A DNA stretch of 64,000 bases from positions 124,001-188,000 of the forward strand of contig NZ_CAXHZL010000006.1 in NCBI RefSeq assembly GCF_964022235.1, given 5' to 3'. The notes below the pieces were generated by a model that ran no database searches, was not told the origin of the DNA, and saw nothing but the letters and a program-made list of their open reading frames with translations. The position numbers and the translations under genes were made by a program. This DNA is from Limimaricola sp964022235. GTDB lineage: Bacteria; Pseudomonadota; Alphaproteobacteria; Rhodobacterales; Rhodobacteraceae. Shown here piece after piece: positions 26,878 through 35,160 of this stretch. Each line of letters begins with the position of its first letter. Positions within the stretch are counted from its first letter, which is position 1.

Positions 26878-27309
26878 CTATTGAGCGAGTTGCACGATCC
26901 GGCGCACGGCGGCGGCATAGCCCTCGATCCCCAGACCCGCGATCACCCCGTCGGCGCGCAACGAGACATAGGAATGGTGGCGGAAGGCCTCGCGTTTGTG
27001 AACCTGACTGATGTGCACCTCGATCACGGCATGATCAAAGGCGTTGAGGGCGTCGAGGATCGCAACGGAGGTGTGGGTGAAGGCACCGGGGTTGATGACG
27101 ATGCCGCAGGCGGCCTCGCGCGCCTCGTGGATCCAGTCGATGATCTGGCCCTCGTGGTTCGACTGCAAAAGCCGGATCTCGAAGCCTTCGCCCGCGACCG
27201 CCTCGCAGAGCCTCGCCACGTCCTCCAGCGTCTCGTGGCCGTAGATCTCGGGCTGGCGCTTGCCCAGAAGGTTCAGGTTGGGGCCGTTGAGCACGTAGAT
27301 GGTCTTCAT
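26878..27309 (-). CDS. aroQ: 3-dehydroquinate dehydratase, type II
   Basis: A 143-residue type II dehydroquinase of the shikimate pathway. The N-terminal signature is IYVLNGPNLNLLGKRQPEIYG, with catalytic Tyr23; SNHEGQIIDWIHEA, NPGAFTHTSVAILDAL and the HISQVHKREAFRHHS segment carrying the catalytic His follow. The start at 27309 removes 33 upstream codons that have no family match. It is flanked by non-coding sequence and appears monocistronic. Confidence 0.95.
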   Translation of the reverse strand: MKTIYVLNGPNLNLLGKRQPEIYGHETLEDVARLCEAVAGEGFEIRLLQSNHEGQIIDWIHEAREAACGIVINPGAFTHTSVAILDALNAFDHAVIEVHISQVHKREAFRHHSYVSLRADGVIAGLGIEGYAAAVRRIVQLAQ

Positions 27310-27506
27310 TGGGTCTCCTGTCGGATCGTCGCCGTCGAGGCGCCGGGGCGCGGGTGTCGGGAAATGTCGCGCGGTTGTTGCCATGCGGGGCCGCGGTGGC
27401 AGCACCACCCTCCCGGTCTTGGCACGTTGCGCGCGCGTGGTCGCGACATCCTCAGCCTCTCTTCGCGGACATGCTTAGCGGAAGTGCCCGTGGGATGTGG
27501 AGCGTT

Positions 27507-27529
27507 AAAAGCGGCGGCCTCGCCGCCGC
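27507..27529 (-). terminator. Rho-independent terminator of the MBL-fold gene
   Basis: Read on the minus strand, GCGGCGGC-gag-GCCGCCGC is a perfect 8-bp stem followed by TTTT (27507-27510). The hairpin begins at the gene's TAG stop, giving a compact terminator. Confidence 0.75.
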
Positions 27530-28485
27530 TAATCGAACTCCATGTGCTCGAAGACCCGGCCCGCGTTCTTGGTCGCCAGCTCATCGAAGGTATCGAGATG
27601 CTCATAGGCGCTTTGGTCGACGTAATAGGCCTCGGCCAGATCGCCGCCTTCGTCGAGATGGGCGCCGATCTTCTCGCGCAGGTCGACGAGGTAGTCATGT
27701 GTGTAGAGCCGTACCTGATCCATGTTGGTGGGGTGGCCGTGGCCGGGGATGACATAGCTGGCCTCCAGCGGCTCGAAGGCGGTCTCCCATGTCTCGATCC
27801 AGGCGCGCGTGTCGGTGTCGGGAAACACCGGCAGCATGCGCTCGTGAAATGCCATGTCGCCCGAGATCACCAGCGATTGTTCGGGCAGCCAGACCACGAT
27901 GTCGCCGGGGCTGTGGGCCGGGCCGAGGTAGAGCACCTCAATCGGGAAGCTTCCGAAGGGCACGGTGTAGCTCTCCTCGAAGGTCTCGGTCGGGCCTTGC
28001 AGCCGGGTCGTCTCGAACCGGTCGCGCAGCAGCCGCTCGCCTGCCTGAAACGAGGCGTCGCCGTCTTCCTCGAAGGCCCGCGCCGCATCAGCGTGCGCCA
28101 GCACCGGCACGCCCTGATCGACCCAGTAGCCGTTGCCGAGCATCGCGTGGCCCTGCCCGTTCTCGTCGATCACCAGCTTCACCGGCTGATCGGTCACGGC
28201 GCGGATCTCATCGTGCAGCGCGCGGGCCAGACCGCGGCTGGCTCCGGCGTTGATCACCACCACCCCATCGCCGGTGACGATGAAGCTCAGGTTGTTGTTG
28301 TGCCCGGCATTCTCGTAGGTCGGCGGCGCGGTGGCGCCGGTGGCGGTCCAGACGCCGGGGATGAATTCCACCGGCTTGGCGTAGAGCAACGAGTCCGGGT
28401 ATTGGTCGGCGATGTTCTCGTCGGCCAGCGCCTCGGAGGCCGCCAGCAGCGTCAGCGCGACTAGAAGGCCGGGGATATGTTTCAT
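27529..28485 (-). CDS. Secreted metallo-beta-lactamase-fold protein with altered metal motif
   Basis: A 318-residue exported protein (signal peptide about 1-21, ending EALA). The MBL fold is recognisable from SFIVTGDGVVVINAGAS, LGPAHSPGDIVVWLP, LVISGDMAFHE and SYVIPGHGHPTN. At the place of the HxHxDH motif, the sequence reads Asn109-Gly-Gln111-Gly-His113-Ala114, followed by LGN as usual. His and Asp ligands in the C-terminal half are kept. It is similar in general layout to periplasmic MBL proteins near sulfur or quinoprotein systems, but the changed first metal site makes the reaction uncertain. The start has AGGAGAGG upstream. Confidence 0.8.
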   Translation of the reverse strand: MKHIPGLLVALTLLAASEALADENIADQYPDSLLYAKPVEFIPGVWTATGATAPPTYENAGHNNNLSFIVTGDGVVVINAGASRGLARALHDEIRAVTDQPVKLVIDENGQGHAMLGNGYWVDQGVPVLAHADAARAFEEDGDASFQAGERLLRDRFETTRLQGPTETFEESYTVPFGSFPIEVLYLGPAHSPGDIVVWLPEQSLVISGDMAFHERMLPVFPDTDTRAWIETWETAFEPLEASYVIPGHGHPTNMDQVRLYTHDYLVDLREKIGAHLDEGGDLAEAYYVDQSAYEHLDTFDELATKNAGRVFEHMEFD

Positions 28486-28585
28486 CGCGGGTCCTCTCCT
28501 GCGCTCCGCGCGTTTGCGGGGCATCCCGCGAGCGAGGATGCTGCGGCGGGCGGCAATGGTCCAGCCTTTGCCACCCGCATCGCGC

Positions 28586-29158
28586 TCAGATGATGCGGAC
28601 CTGCGTGCCCACGGGGGTGATGGAAAACAGCTCGGCGATCATCTGGTTGTAGAGCCCGATGCAGCCATCTGATGAGGGCCGCCCGATCTTGCGCGTGTCA
28701 TGCGTGCCGTGGATCAGATAGGCGGGCCAGCTGAGATACATCGCATGGGTGCCCAGCGGGTTGCCTGGGCCGGGGGGCATATAGCGCAGTTCGGGGTTGC
28801 GCTCGACCATGGAGGGCGTGGGCGTCCAGTCGGGGCCGACCTTCTTGCGCAGGATCTCGGTGTAGCCGCGCTTGGTCAGCTCCTCGGAAATCGGGATCGA
28901 GGTCGGGTAGACGCGGTAGTCCGAGGCGTCGGCGTTCCAGTAGTGCAGCGCGCGCGACTGGGTATCGGCGACGATGGTGGCGACGCCGAGCGTATCGAAA
29001 TGGTCCCGCCAGTTCTGGGTGCGAAAGCTCGACACGTTGCGCTGAACGGGGGCCTGCGCGGGAGGCTGCGCGGTCTGGGCGCGCAACAGCGAAGGGGTGG
29101 TCAGCGCGATCGCGGCCGCGCCGAAAAGCGCCTGTCGGCGGGTAGAGGTGGTGCTCAT
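28586..29158 (-). CDS. L,D-transpeptidase, Tat-type signal
   Basis: A 190-residue YkuD-domain protein predicted to crosslink peptidoglycan or attach proteins to it in the periplasm. The N terminus STTSTRRQALFGAAAIAL looks like a twin-arginine signal, with SLLRAQ as cleavage region. The catalytic motif is HGTHDTRKIGRPSSDGCIGL, with the nucleophile Cys in SDGC; the Arg usual after GCI is Gly here. A segment PDWTPTPSMVERNPEL is shared with the transpeptidase at 31607. It is divergent from a two-component system, with a CTTAAG-type repeat between. Confidence 0.88.
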   Translation of the reverse strand: MSTTSTRRQALFGAAAIALTTPSLLRAQTAQPPAQAPVQRNVSSFRTQNWRDHFDTLGVATIVADTQSRALHYWNADASDYRVYPTSIPISEELTKRGYTEILRKKVGPDWTPTPSMVERNPELRYMPPGPGNPLGTHAMYLSWPAYLIHGTHDTRKIGRPSSDGCIGLYNQMIAELFSITPVGTQVRII

Positions 29159-29215
29159 CTTGCTTGTCGTCCTGCTCGTTGTAGGGGAGGCCGGGACGGG
29201 GACGACCACGACCGC

Positions 29216-29232
29216 CTTATCCCAACCTTAAG
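29216..29232. promoter_or_regulatory. CTTAAG-type direct repeat, 11-bp period (site 1)
   Basis: CTTATC-ccaac-CTTAAG, two 6-bp half-sites separated by five bases. It lies 58 bp upstream of the transpeptidase start at 29158 and matches the PmrA/QseB style of OmpR-family binding site. See also sites at 29326 and 31437. Confidence 0.55.
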
Positions 29233-29325
29233 GGATCCCCGCGAAACGCCGGTTCGTGTCCTTGGCACGGCAATGGCGTGTCGGGGGGCGGGGGGATAAG
29301 CTGCGCTCCGGGTCAGGAGCGAAAC

Positions 29326-29342
29326 CTTAAGCGCCCGTTAAG
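29326..29342. promoter_or_regulatory. CTTAAG-type direct repeat, 11-bp period (site 2)
   Basis: CTTAAG-cgccc-GTTAAG, same half-site and spacing as site 1, 45 bp before the response regulator ATG. This position suggests autoregulation of the two-component operon. Confidence 0.6.
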
Positions 29343-29387
29343 CATGGACGCGCACCAGCCGCGGCGATGACCTGAAGGGGGGGGGCG

Positions 29388-30053
29388 ATGCGGGTTCTGA
29401 TCGTGGAAGACGACGAGACGCTGGCCGACGGGCTGAGCGTCGGGCTGCGGTTGCAGGGTTTTACCCCGGAGCTGGTGACCAACTGCGCTGACGCGCGCGA
29501 GGCGCTGGCGCAGGGCGGCTTTTCTGCGGTGGTGCTCGACCTGATGCTGCCCGACGGCTCGGGGCTCGACCTGCTGGCCGGGCTGCGCGCGGATGGCGAC
29601 CGGGTGCCGGTGCTGCTGCTCACGGCGCTTGATCAGGTGCGCGACCGGATCGGCGGGCTGGATGCCGGAGCGGATGACTATCTCGGCAAGCCCTTCGATC
29701 TTGGCGAGGTTAATGCCCGGCTGCGCGCGATCATCCGCCGCGCCGAGGGGCGGGCCCACGCGCTGCTCGAATGGAACGGGCTGCGGCTCGACCCGGCCCG
29801 GATGAGCGGCGAGATGGCGGGGCGCGAGCTGCGCTTTTCGCGGCGCGAGTTCGCGGTGCTGCGGGCGCTGATCGAGACCCCCGGCGTAATTGTCGAGAAG
29901 GACCGGCTCGAAGATCGTCTCTACGGCTGGCAAGAGGGGGTCGAGAGCAACGCCGTCGAGGTGCATGTCCACAAGCTGCGGGCCAAACTCGGCGCGGGCT
30001 TCATCGAGACGGTGCGCGGCGTCGGCTACCGCCTTGCGGAGCCGCGGCCATGA
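29388..30053 (+). CDS. OmpR-family response regulator
   Basis: A 221-residue two-component regulator. The receiver domain has the acidic pair in IVEDDE, phosphoacceptor Asp51 (VVLDLMLPDG), the Thr in LLLTALD and the Lys in LGKPFDLGE. The C-terminal winged helix (about 125-218) contains LRFSRREFAVLRAL and the recognition region ESNAVEVHVHKLRAKL with IETVRGVGYRL. It belongs to the QseB/PmrA/TctD group. Its stop overlaps the sensor kinase ATG. Three CTTAAG-N5 repeats near this gene and the two flanking transpeptidases are its likely targets. Confidence 0.93.
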   Translation: MRVLIVEDDETLADGLSVGLRLQGFTPELVTNCADAREALAQGGFSAVVLDLMLPDGSGLDLLAGLRADGDRVPVLLLTALDQVRDRIGGLDAGADDYLGKPFDLGEVNARLRAIIRRAEGRAHALLEWNGLRLDPARMSGEMAGRELRFSRREFAVLRALIETPGVIVEKDRLEDRLYGWQEGVESNAVEVHVHKLRAKLGAGFIETVRGVGYRLAEPRP

Positions 30054-31441
30054 GGTCGATCCGCGCGCGGCTCTTCGTGATCCTATTGGCGGCGACCGGG
30101 GCGGTCTGGCTCTCGGCGGTTTGGTGGATTCAGCACTCGACCCGCGCGGAGGTCGAACGGGTGCTGGACGCGCGCCTTTCCGAGGCCGCACAGATGGTGT
30201 CGTCGCTGATTTCGGACCGACGCATCGACGTGGCCTTGGCGGGGCCGCTGGCGCTCGATCTGCCGGTGCCAGCAACAGGTTCGGACTATTCCCGCCAGCT
30301 CTCGTGCCAGATCTGGTCGCTCGATGGTGCTCTTTTGGGCGCGTCTGCCAGCGCGCCGTCAGGGCGGCTCTCGCCCGACCGGACCGGCTTTGCCGACAGC
30401 CTCGTCGACGGCGAGGCGTGGCGGGTCTACACCATGGTGAACGAGGATCTGGGCGTCCGGGTGATGGTGGGCGATCGGCTCACGGTGCGCGAGCGGCTGG
30501 TGTCGGACGTGGCGCGCGGCCTGCTGCTGCCGGCACTGGCGATCCTGCCGATGCTGGCCGCGCTGATCTGGGTCAGCGTCGGGCGCGGTCTCGCACCGCT
30601 CGACCGCATGGCGCGGGCGTTGGGGGCGCGCACGGCCGAGGATCTCGGTCCTTTGTCGATGGGGCCGTTGCCACGCGAGATCCGTCCCGTGGGGGCAGCG
30701 CTCGACGGCCTCTTCGCTCGCGTGGCCGGTGCGCGAGAGCGCGAAAAGAGCTTTACCGCCTTTGCCGCGCACGAGCTGAAGACGCCGCTTGCCGGGATCA
30801 AGACGCAGGCGCAGATCGCTGCCATGGCCCCGGACGAGCCGACGCGTCGGCAGGCGCTGGCGCGGATCGAGGCCGGCGTGGCCCGCACCGACCGAATGGT
30901 GCGCCAGCTCCTCGAACTTGCGGCGGTCGACGGCGCGCCGGGGGAGGGCGGAGAGATCACCGACATGACGCGCCTCGTGACCGATGTGGCGCAGGAGGCC
31001 CGACGGCTCGCCTCGGAGAAGGGCATACGGATCAGCTTGGGGCGGATGCCCGAACTGGTCTGCCGGGCCGCCGACCCGGTGCTGCCCGCCGTCGCACTGC
31101 GCAACGTCGTCGAGAACGCGGTGCTTGCCAGCCCGCCGGGTGGCGAGGTCGAGATCACAGGCGCGATGGAGGACGGGCGCATCACCCTGTCCGTGCTCGA
31201 CCGCGGCCCCGGCATCCCCGATACCGATCGGCGGCGCGTGACCGAGCGGTTCTTTCGCGGCGCGAACGCGTCTTCGGCGGGCAGTGGTCTCGGCCTGTCG
31301 ATCGCGCGGGCGGCGCTCGAGCGGCTCGGTGGGCGGATCTGTTTCCAGGCGCGTCCGGGCGGTGGCGAGATCGTGCGGATCACCTTGCCCTGCGCCCGTA
31401 CCGCGGTACCGCCGGATGAACGTTCGGGGCGGAAATCGTAA
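30050..31441 (+). CDS. Sensor histidine kinase (QseC/TctE-like)
   Basis: A 463-residue membrane kinase. Membrane segments at about 8-28 and 157-177 bracket a periplasmic sensor of about 130 residues. A HAMP-like linker precedes the HisKA domain with His241 in FAAHELKTPLAGIKTQ; the ATPase domain shows NVVENAVLAS (N box), DRGPGIPD (G1) and GSGLGLSIAR (G2). The ATG overlaps the regulator stop (ATGA, 30050-30053). Signal unknown; the flanking L,D-transpeptidases suggest cell-envelope status. Confidence 0.93.
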   Translation: MRSIRARLFVILLAATGAVWLSAVWWIQHSTRAEVERVLDARLSEAAQMVSSLISDRRIDVALAGPLALDLPVPATGSDYSRQLSCQIWSLDGALLGASASAPSGRLSPDRTGFADSLVDGEAWRVYTMVNEDLGVRVMVGDRLTVRERLVSDVARGLLLPALAILPMLAALIWVSVGRGLAPLDRMARALGARTAEDLGPLSMGPLPREIRPVGAALDGLFARVAGAREREKSFTAFAAHELKTPLAGIKTQAQIAAMAPDEPTRRQALARIEAGVARTDRMVRQLLELAAVDGAPGEGGEITDMTRLVTDVAQEARRLASEKGIRISLGRMPELVCRAADPVLPAVALRNVVENAVLASPPGGEVEITGAMEDGRITLSVLDRGPGIPDTDRRRVTERFFRGANASSAGSGLGLSIARAALERLGGRICFQARPGGGEIVRITLPCARTAVPPDERSGRKS

Positions 31442-31453
31442 GGAAGCCTTAAG
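31437..31453. promoter_or_regulatory. CTTAAG-type direct repeat, 11-bp period (site 3)
   Basis: CGTAAG-gaagc-CTTAAG, overlapping the stop codon of the kinase gene and about 150 bp upstream of the second transpeptidase. Same half-site and spacing as sites 1 and 2. Confidence 0.5.
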
Positions 31454-31606
31454 CTCCGGGATGTCTGTGCCGGCAGAGGATTTAGCGCTTTGGCACGAAC
31501 CCGTTCGCGCCGGTCGCGTTCAGAAGGTGCGGTCCCGACGTTGTCCCGCGCGAAAAATCAGAAGTGCCGATGACGCGCGCGGAGACAGAGCAGATGAGGT
31601 GATACG

Positions 31607-32212
31607 ATGCAAAGACGACATTTTCTGACGGGGACGCTCGGGGTTCTCGGCGCGGGCACGCTGCCCCTCGGCGTAGCCCGGGCGCAGGATGCGGAAGCGC
31701 AGGCCATCGCGATGCCCCCCCGCGAGGTCGCCATCGCCGAGGGCATCCCGGCGGGGCAGATCCATGTCATGCCCGACGACTTCGCGCTCTACTGGACCCT
31801 GCCCGGCGGCCGGGCGATCCGTTACGGCGTCGGCGTGGGGCGCGACAACCTCTATGAGGCGGGCACCTTCGTGATCCAAGCCAAAAAGGAATGGCCGAGC
31901 TGGACCCCGACGCCGGGCATGCTCGAGCGCGAGCCCGAAGTTTACGGCAAATGGGCCGACGGTATGCCGGGGGGCGAGGACAACCCGCTGGGCGCACGGG
32001 CGCTCTACCTGTTCAAGGACGGCTACGACACCTTCCTGCGCATCCATGGCACGAATCGTCCGGGCACGATCGGCACGGCGGTATCGAACGGCTGCGCGCG
32101 TCTGGTGAATGATCAGATCATCGAACTCTACGAGAAAGTCCCCTTGGAGACGACCGTGTTCCTCTATCCCAAGGCGGGTCAACCCGTCGGGTCTGGCCAT
32201 TCCCACGGCTGA
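31607..32212 (+). CDS. L,D-transpeptidase, Tat-type signal
   Basis: A 201-residue YkuD-domain protein. The signal starts MQRRHFLTGTLGVLGAG, with the RRxFL pattern of Tat substrates, and ends near GVARAQ. The catalytic region is IHGTNRPGTIGTAVSNGCARL, with the standard SxGCxR motif. EWPSWTPTPGMLEREPEVY and NPLGARALYLF are conserved with other periplasmic members. It stands alone downstream of the two-component operon and is followed by a strong terminator hairpin. Together with the gene at 28586 it frames the kinase-regulator pair. Confidence 0.9.
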   Translation: MQRRHFLTGTLGVLGAGTLPLGVARAQDAEAQAIAMPPREVAIAEGIPAGQIHVMPDDFALYWTLPGGRAIRYGVGVGRDNLYEAGTFVIQAKKEWPSWTPTPGMLEREPEVYGKWADGMPGGEDNPLGARALYLFKDGYDTFLRIHGTNRPGTIGTAVSNGCARLVNDQIIELYEKVPLETTVFLYPKAGQPVGSGHSHG

Positions 32213-32243
32213 GGGGCGCAAACTCATCCCTTTTGAGTGTGTC

Positions 32244-32273
32244 GAGGCCGCCGCGATCTCTCGCGGCGGCCTC
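32244..32273. terminator. Strong hairpin between convergent transpeptidase and SulP genes
   Basis: GAGGCCGCCGCGA-tctc-TCGCGGCGGCCTC is a perfect 13-bp stem followed by TTCGCTTT on the plus strand. It lies 31 bp past the transpeptidase stop and 123 bp past the sulP stop, so it may serve both. Confidence 0.75.
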
Positions 32274-32395
32274 TTCGCTTTCAACGGGGACGATTGTCGA
32301 TACCGTATGATTGATACCCTTGCGGCCACGCGATCGGTGACAGGACGCGCCATCGCCCCAAGGCGAACCGCCAGCGGTCTTGCCCCCTCGCTGGC

Positions 32396-34171
32396 TCAGT
32401 TGGCGCCGGATTGCTTCGGCATCGGCACGATTTCGGGGCCGCACTGCGCGGGCGTGGATCCCGCCAGTTTGCAGGCCGCCTCGTGCTGGCTCAGGAACAC
32501 CTCGCCGGTCAGCTCGTCAAGGAAGTGGCTGCGCTTGAGCCGGTCCATCACCGGGCCCTTCACCTCGCTGAGGTGCAGCCGTACGCCCGCATCCTTGAGG
32601 CGTGTGTTGATCGCTTCGAGCGACTCAAGTGCCGAGAGGTCGATGGCGTTGACCGCCGGAAACATCAGCACCACGTCGGTCAGCTCAGGTTTGTCGGCGG
32701 CATAACCGGAGAGCTGGTCTTCGAGATAGCGGGCGTTGGGGAAATAGAGGCTCTCGTCCATGCGCAGCGTCAGCACATGCGGCTGGGTTTCGACGTCGTG
32801 TCGCAGCACGTTGCGGAAATGCTCGGTCCCCGGCACCCGGCCCACCACCGCCATATGCGGGCGCGAGGTCTTGTAGAGATGCACGAGGATCGAGGTGACG
32901 ACACCTGCGGTGACGCCGACCTCGACGCCGAACACCAGCGTCAGCAGGATCGTCACCGACACGGCGGCAAAGTCGGCCCGACTAAAGCCCCAGGCGCGTT
33001 TGAGGATCGAGAAATCGACGAGGCTCAGGACAGCCACGATGATCGTCGCCGCCAAAGTGGCTTTCGGCAGGTAGTGGATCAGCGGGGTCAGAAACAGCGC
33101 GGCGAGGGCAAGACCGGCGGCGGTAAAGGCCCCGGCGGCGGGCGTCTCGGCGCCCGCGTCGTAGTTCACCACCGATCGCGAGAAGCCGCCCGTGACCGGA
33201 AAGCCTCCGGTGAAGGCCGCGCTGATGTTGGCCGCCCCGAGGCCGATCAGCTCCTGATCGGGGTCGATGCGCTGGCGCTTCTTGGCGGCGAGTGTCTGGG
33301 CGACGGAGATGCTCTCCACGAAGCCGATGATCGAGATGAGCAGGGCAGGGACGAAGAGCTGCGACAGCAGCGCAGGCGAAAAGGAGGGCAGGGTGAGCGG
33401 CGGCAGGCTTTGCGGCACCTCGCCGACGATGGCAACGCCGCGCTCGCCCAGATCGAAGAGCCAGACGGCAAAGGTGGTGGCGACGATGGCCAGCACCGGA
33501 CCGGTCTTGGCCCCGAGATCGGCCATGCGCGGCCCCAGACCGATGCGGCGCAACAGCGGCCTCAGCCCACCGCGCACCCAGAACAAAAAGGCCGTGGCCG
33601 AGACGCCAAGTACCACGGTGATGAGGTTGATCTCGCCCAAGTGCGCCCAGAGGCTAGCAAGGATTTCGACCAGCGTGTGCCCGTCGCCTTGGATGCCGAG
33701 AATGTGGCGCAGCTGGCTTGCCGCGATCAGAATGCCGGACGCGGTGATGAAGCCCGCGATCACCGGATGCGACAGGAAGTTGGCCAGAAAACCGAGGCGA
33801 AACAGACCCAGCGCCAGCAGCATCGCGCCCGACAGGAAGGCGAGCGTCAGCGCGGCGGCCACGTAGCCCGCCGTTCCGCTTTGGGCGATGTTGCCCACCG
33901 CCGCCGCCGTCATCAGCGACACCACCGCGACCGGGCCCACCGCCAGCGCGCGCGAGGTGCCGAAAATCGCATAGAGCAGGATCGGCGCGATCGAGGCATA
34001 AATCCCGGCCTCGGGCGGCATGCCCGCGAGCAGTGCGTAGGCCAGAGACTGCGGGATCAGCATTATCGTCACGATCACGGCAGCGACCATGTCGCCGGTG
34101 AAGGCGGAGCGGTCGTAACGCCGACCCCAGTCGAGGATCGGCAGGTAGCGCGACAGCGGGGGCAGGGTCAT
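32396..34171 (-). CDS. SulP-family anion transporter with STAS domain
   Basis: A 591-residue transporter. The membrane part (about 20-420, 10-14 segments) includes the SulP signature GDMVAAVIVTIMLIPQSLAYA near the start and GAANISAAFTGGFPVTGGFSRS. A cytoplasmic STAS domain (about 440-560) contains LRMDESLYFPNARYLE and VVLMFPAVNAIDLSALESLE. SulP proteins carry sulfate, bicarbonate or other anions. Its place at the end of a persulfide-oxidation cluster suggests sulfate or sulfite movement, but a hairpin separates it from the genes upstream, so regulation may differ. Confidence 0.9.
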   Translation of the reverse strand: MTLPPLSRYLPILDWGRRYDRSAFTGDMVAAVIVTIMLIPQSLAYALLAGMPPEAGIYASIAPILLYAIFGTSRALAVGPVAVVSLMTAAAVGNIAQSGTAGYVAAALTLAFLSGAMLLALGLFRLGFLANFLSHPVIAGFITASGILIAASQLRHILGIQGDGHTLVEILASLWAHLGEINLITVVLGVSATAFLFWVRGGLRPLLRRIGLGPRMADLGAKTGPVLAIVATTFAVWLFDLGERGVAIVGEVPQSLPPLTLPSFSPALLSQLFVPALLISIIGFVESISVAQTLAAKKRQRIDPDQELIGLGAANISAAFTGGFPVTGGFSRSVVNYDAGAETPAAGAFTAAGLALAALFLTPLIHYLPKATLAATIIVAVLSLVDFSILKRAWGFSRADFAAVSVTILLTLVFGVEVGVTAGVVTSILVHLYKTSRPHMAVVGRVPGTEHFRNVLRHDVETQPHVLTLRMDESLYFPNARYLEDQLSGYAADKPELTDVVLMFPAVNAIDLSALESLEAINTRLKDAGVRLHLSEVKGPVMDRLKRSHFLDELTGEVFLSQHEAACKLAGSTPAQCGPEIVPMPKQSGAN

Positions 34172-34204
34172 CCAAGGGCGTCCGGTCTGATAGGGGGAGG
34201 AAAG

Positions 34205-34237
34205 CGGGCGGCCCGTGACTGCTCAGCGGGCCGCCCG
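34205..34237 (-). terminator. Terminator-like hairpin after the persulfide dioxygenase gene
   Basis: An 11-bp perfect stem (CGGGCGGCCCG / CGGGCCGCCCG) with an 11-base loop, followed on the minus strand by CTTTCC. It lies just past the hydrolase stop and before sulP, so it should reduce read-through. Confidence 0.6.
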
Positions 34238-34242
34238 AAAGC

Positions 34243-35160
34243 TCAGTCGAAGCGGTTCACCGGCAGCTTCAGGTAGTGGTTGCCGTCATCTTCGGCCTCC
34301 GGCAGCCGACCGCCGCGCAGGTTGATCTGCAGCGCCGCGAGGATGCGGTTCGGCAGGGCCAGTGTCTTGTCGCGCTTTTGACGGCGCTCGATGAAGGCTT
34401 CGCGCTCGGTGCCGTCCTTGACGTGGATGTTGTGGGCGCGGTGCTCGTCGACCGTGGCCTCCCACATCGGCTCCTTCCGCTCCTTGGTGCCATAGTCGTG
34501 GCCGACGTTGAGGCGGGTTTCGCCGGGCAGGGCGAGGATCGCTTGTATCGAATCCCACAACTCGGTGGTCTTGCCGCCCGGAAAATCCGAGCGCGAGGTG
34601 CCGGCGTCGGGCTGCATCAGTGTATCGTGCACAAAGGCCGCGTCGCCGCAGACATAGGTGATCGAGCCCAGCGTGTGACCGGGCGAGAGCATCACGCGCG
34701 CGTCCAGTTCACCGATCTTGAAGGTCTCGCCCTCCTCGAACAGGTGGTCGAAGTCGCGGGACGGCGTGAAGGCGTCGGGCAGGTTGTAGATGTCGGCCCA
34801 GATCTTGGCGATCTCGGGGACCAGCGCGCCGATGGCGTTGGGCGCACCGGTGCGCTCCTTAAGATGCGCCGAGGCCATGACGTGGTCGGCATGCGGATGG
34901 GTGTCGAGCACCCACTGCACCTTCAGGTCGTTGTCGCGCACTATGTCGAGAACCTGATCCATGCTGCCGGTCGAGAAGCGGTAATTCTTAGGGTCGAAGT
35001 TCCACACCACATCGATCAGCGCCGCCTGACGCGTCTTGGGATCGGCACAGATGTATTGGATCGACCCGGTGTCGGGTTCGTAGATGCCCCAGACATCGGG
35101 GCTGCCAGCGCCCGTCGAGGGCGAATGGCGCACGACGCGGCTCTTGAGGGGGTCGGTCAT
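34243..35160 (-). CDS. blh: Persulfide dioxygenase-type MBL-fold hydrolase (Blh/ETHE1-like)
   Basis: A 305-residue metallo-beta-lactamase-fold protein of the Blh group, which oxidises glutathione persulfide to sulfite using mononuclear iron. The metal motif is HPHADH (His88, His90, Asp92, His93), preceded by QWVLDT; SPGHTLGSITYVCGD and LNVGHDYG carry further ligands. In BigR operons the gene lies with YeeE-type permeases, as here: the ATG overlaps the pmpB stop (35157-35160). The DUF442 domain fused to some Blh proteins is encoded separately at 36478. Confidence 0.9.
   Translation of the reverse strand: MTDPLKSRVVRHSPSTGAGSPDVWGIYEPDTGSIQYICADPKTRQAALIDVVWNFDPKNYRFSTGSMDQVLDIVRDNDLKVQWVLDTHPHADHVMASAHLKERTGAPNAIGALVPEIAKIWADIYNLPDAFTPSRDFDHLFEEGETFKIGELDARVMLSPGHTLGSITYVCGDAAFVHDTLMQPDAGTSRSDFPGGKTTELWDSIQAILALPGETRLNVGHDYGTKERKEPMWEATVDEHRAHNIHVKDGTEREAFIERRQKRDKTLALPNRILAALQINLRGGRLPEAEDDGNHYLKLPVNRFD

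Noticed and set aside
32411..34276. 621-codon open frame antisense to the SulP gene
   Set aside because: The translation is rich in Arg, Gln, His and Gly without hydrophobic segments or motifs, while the opposite strand encodes a clear transporter.
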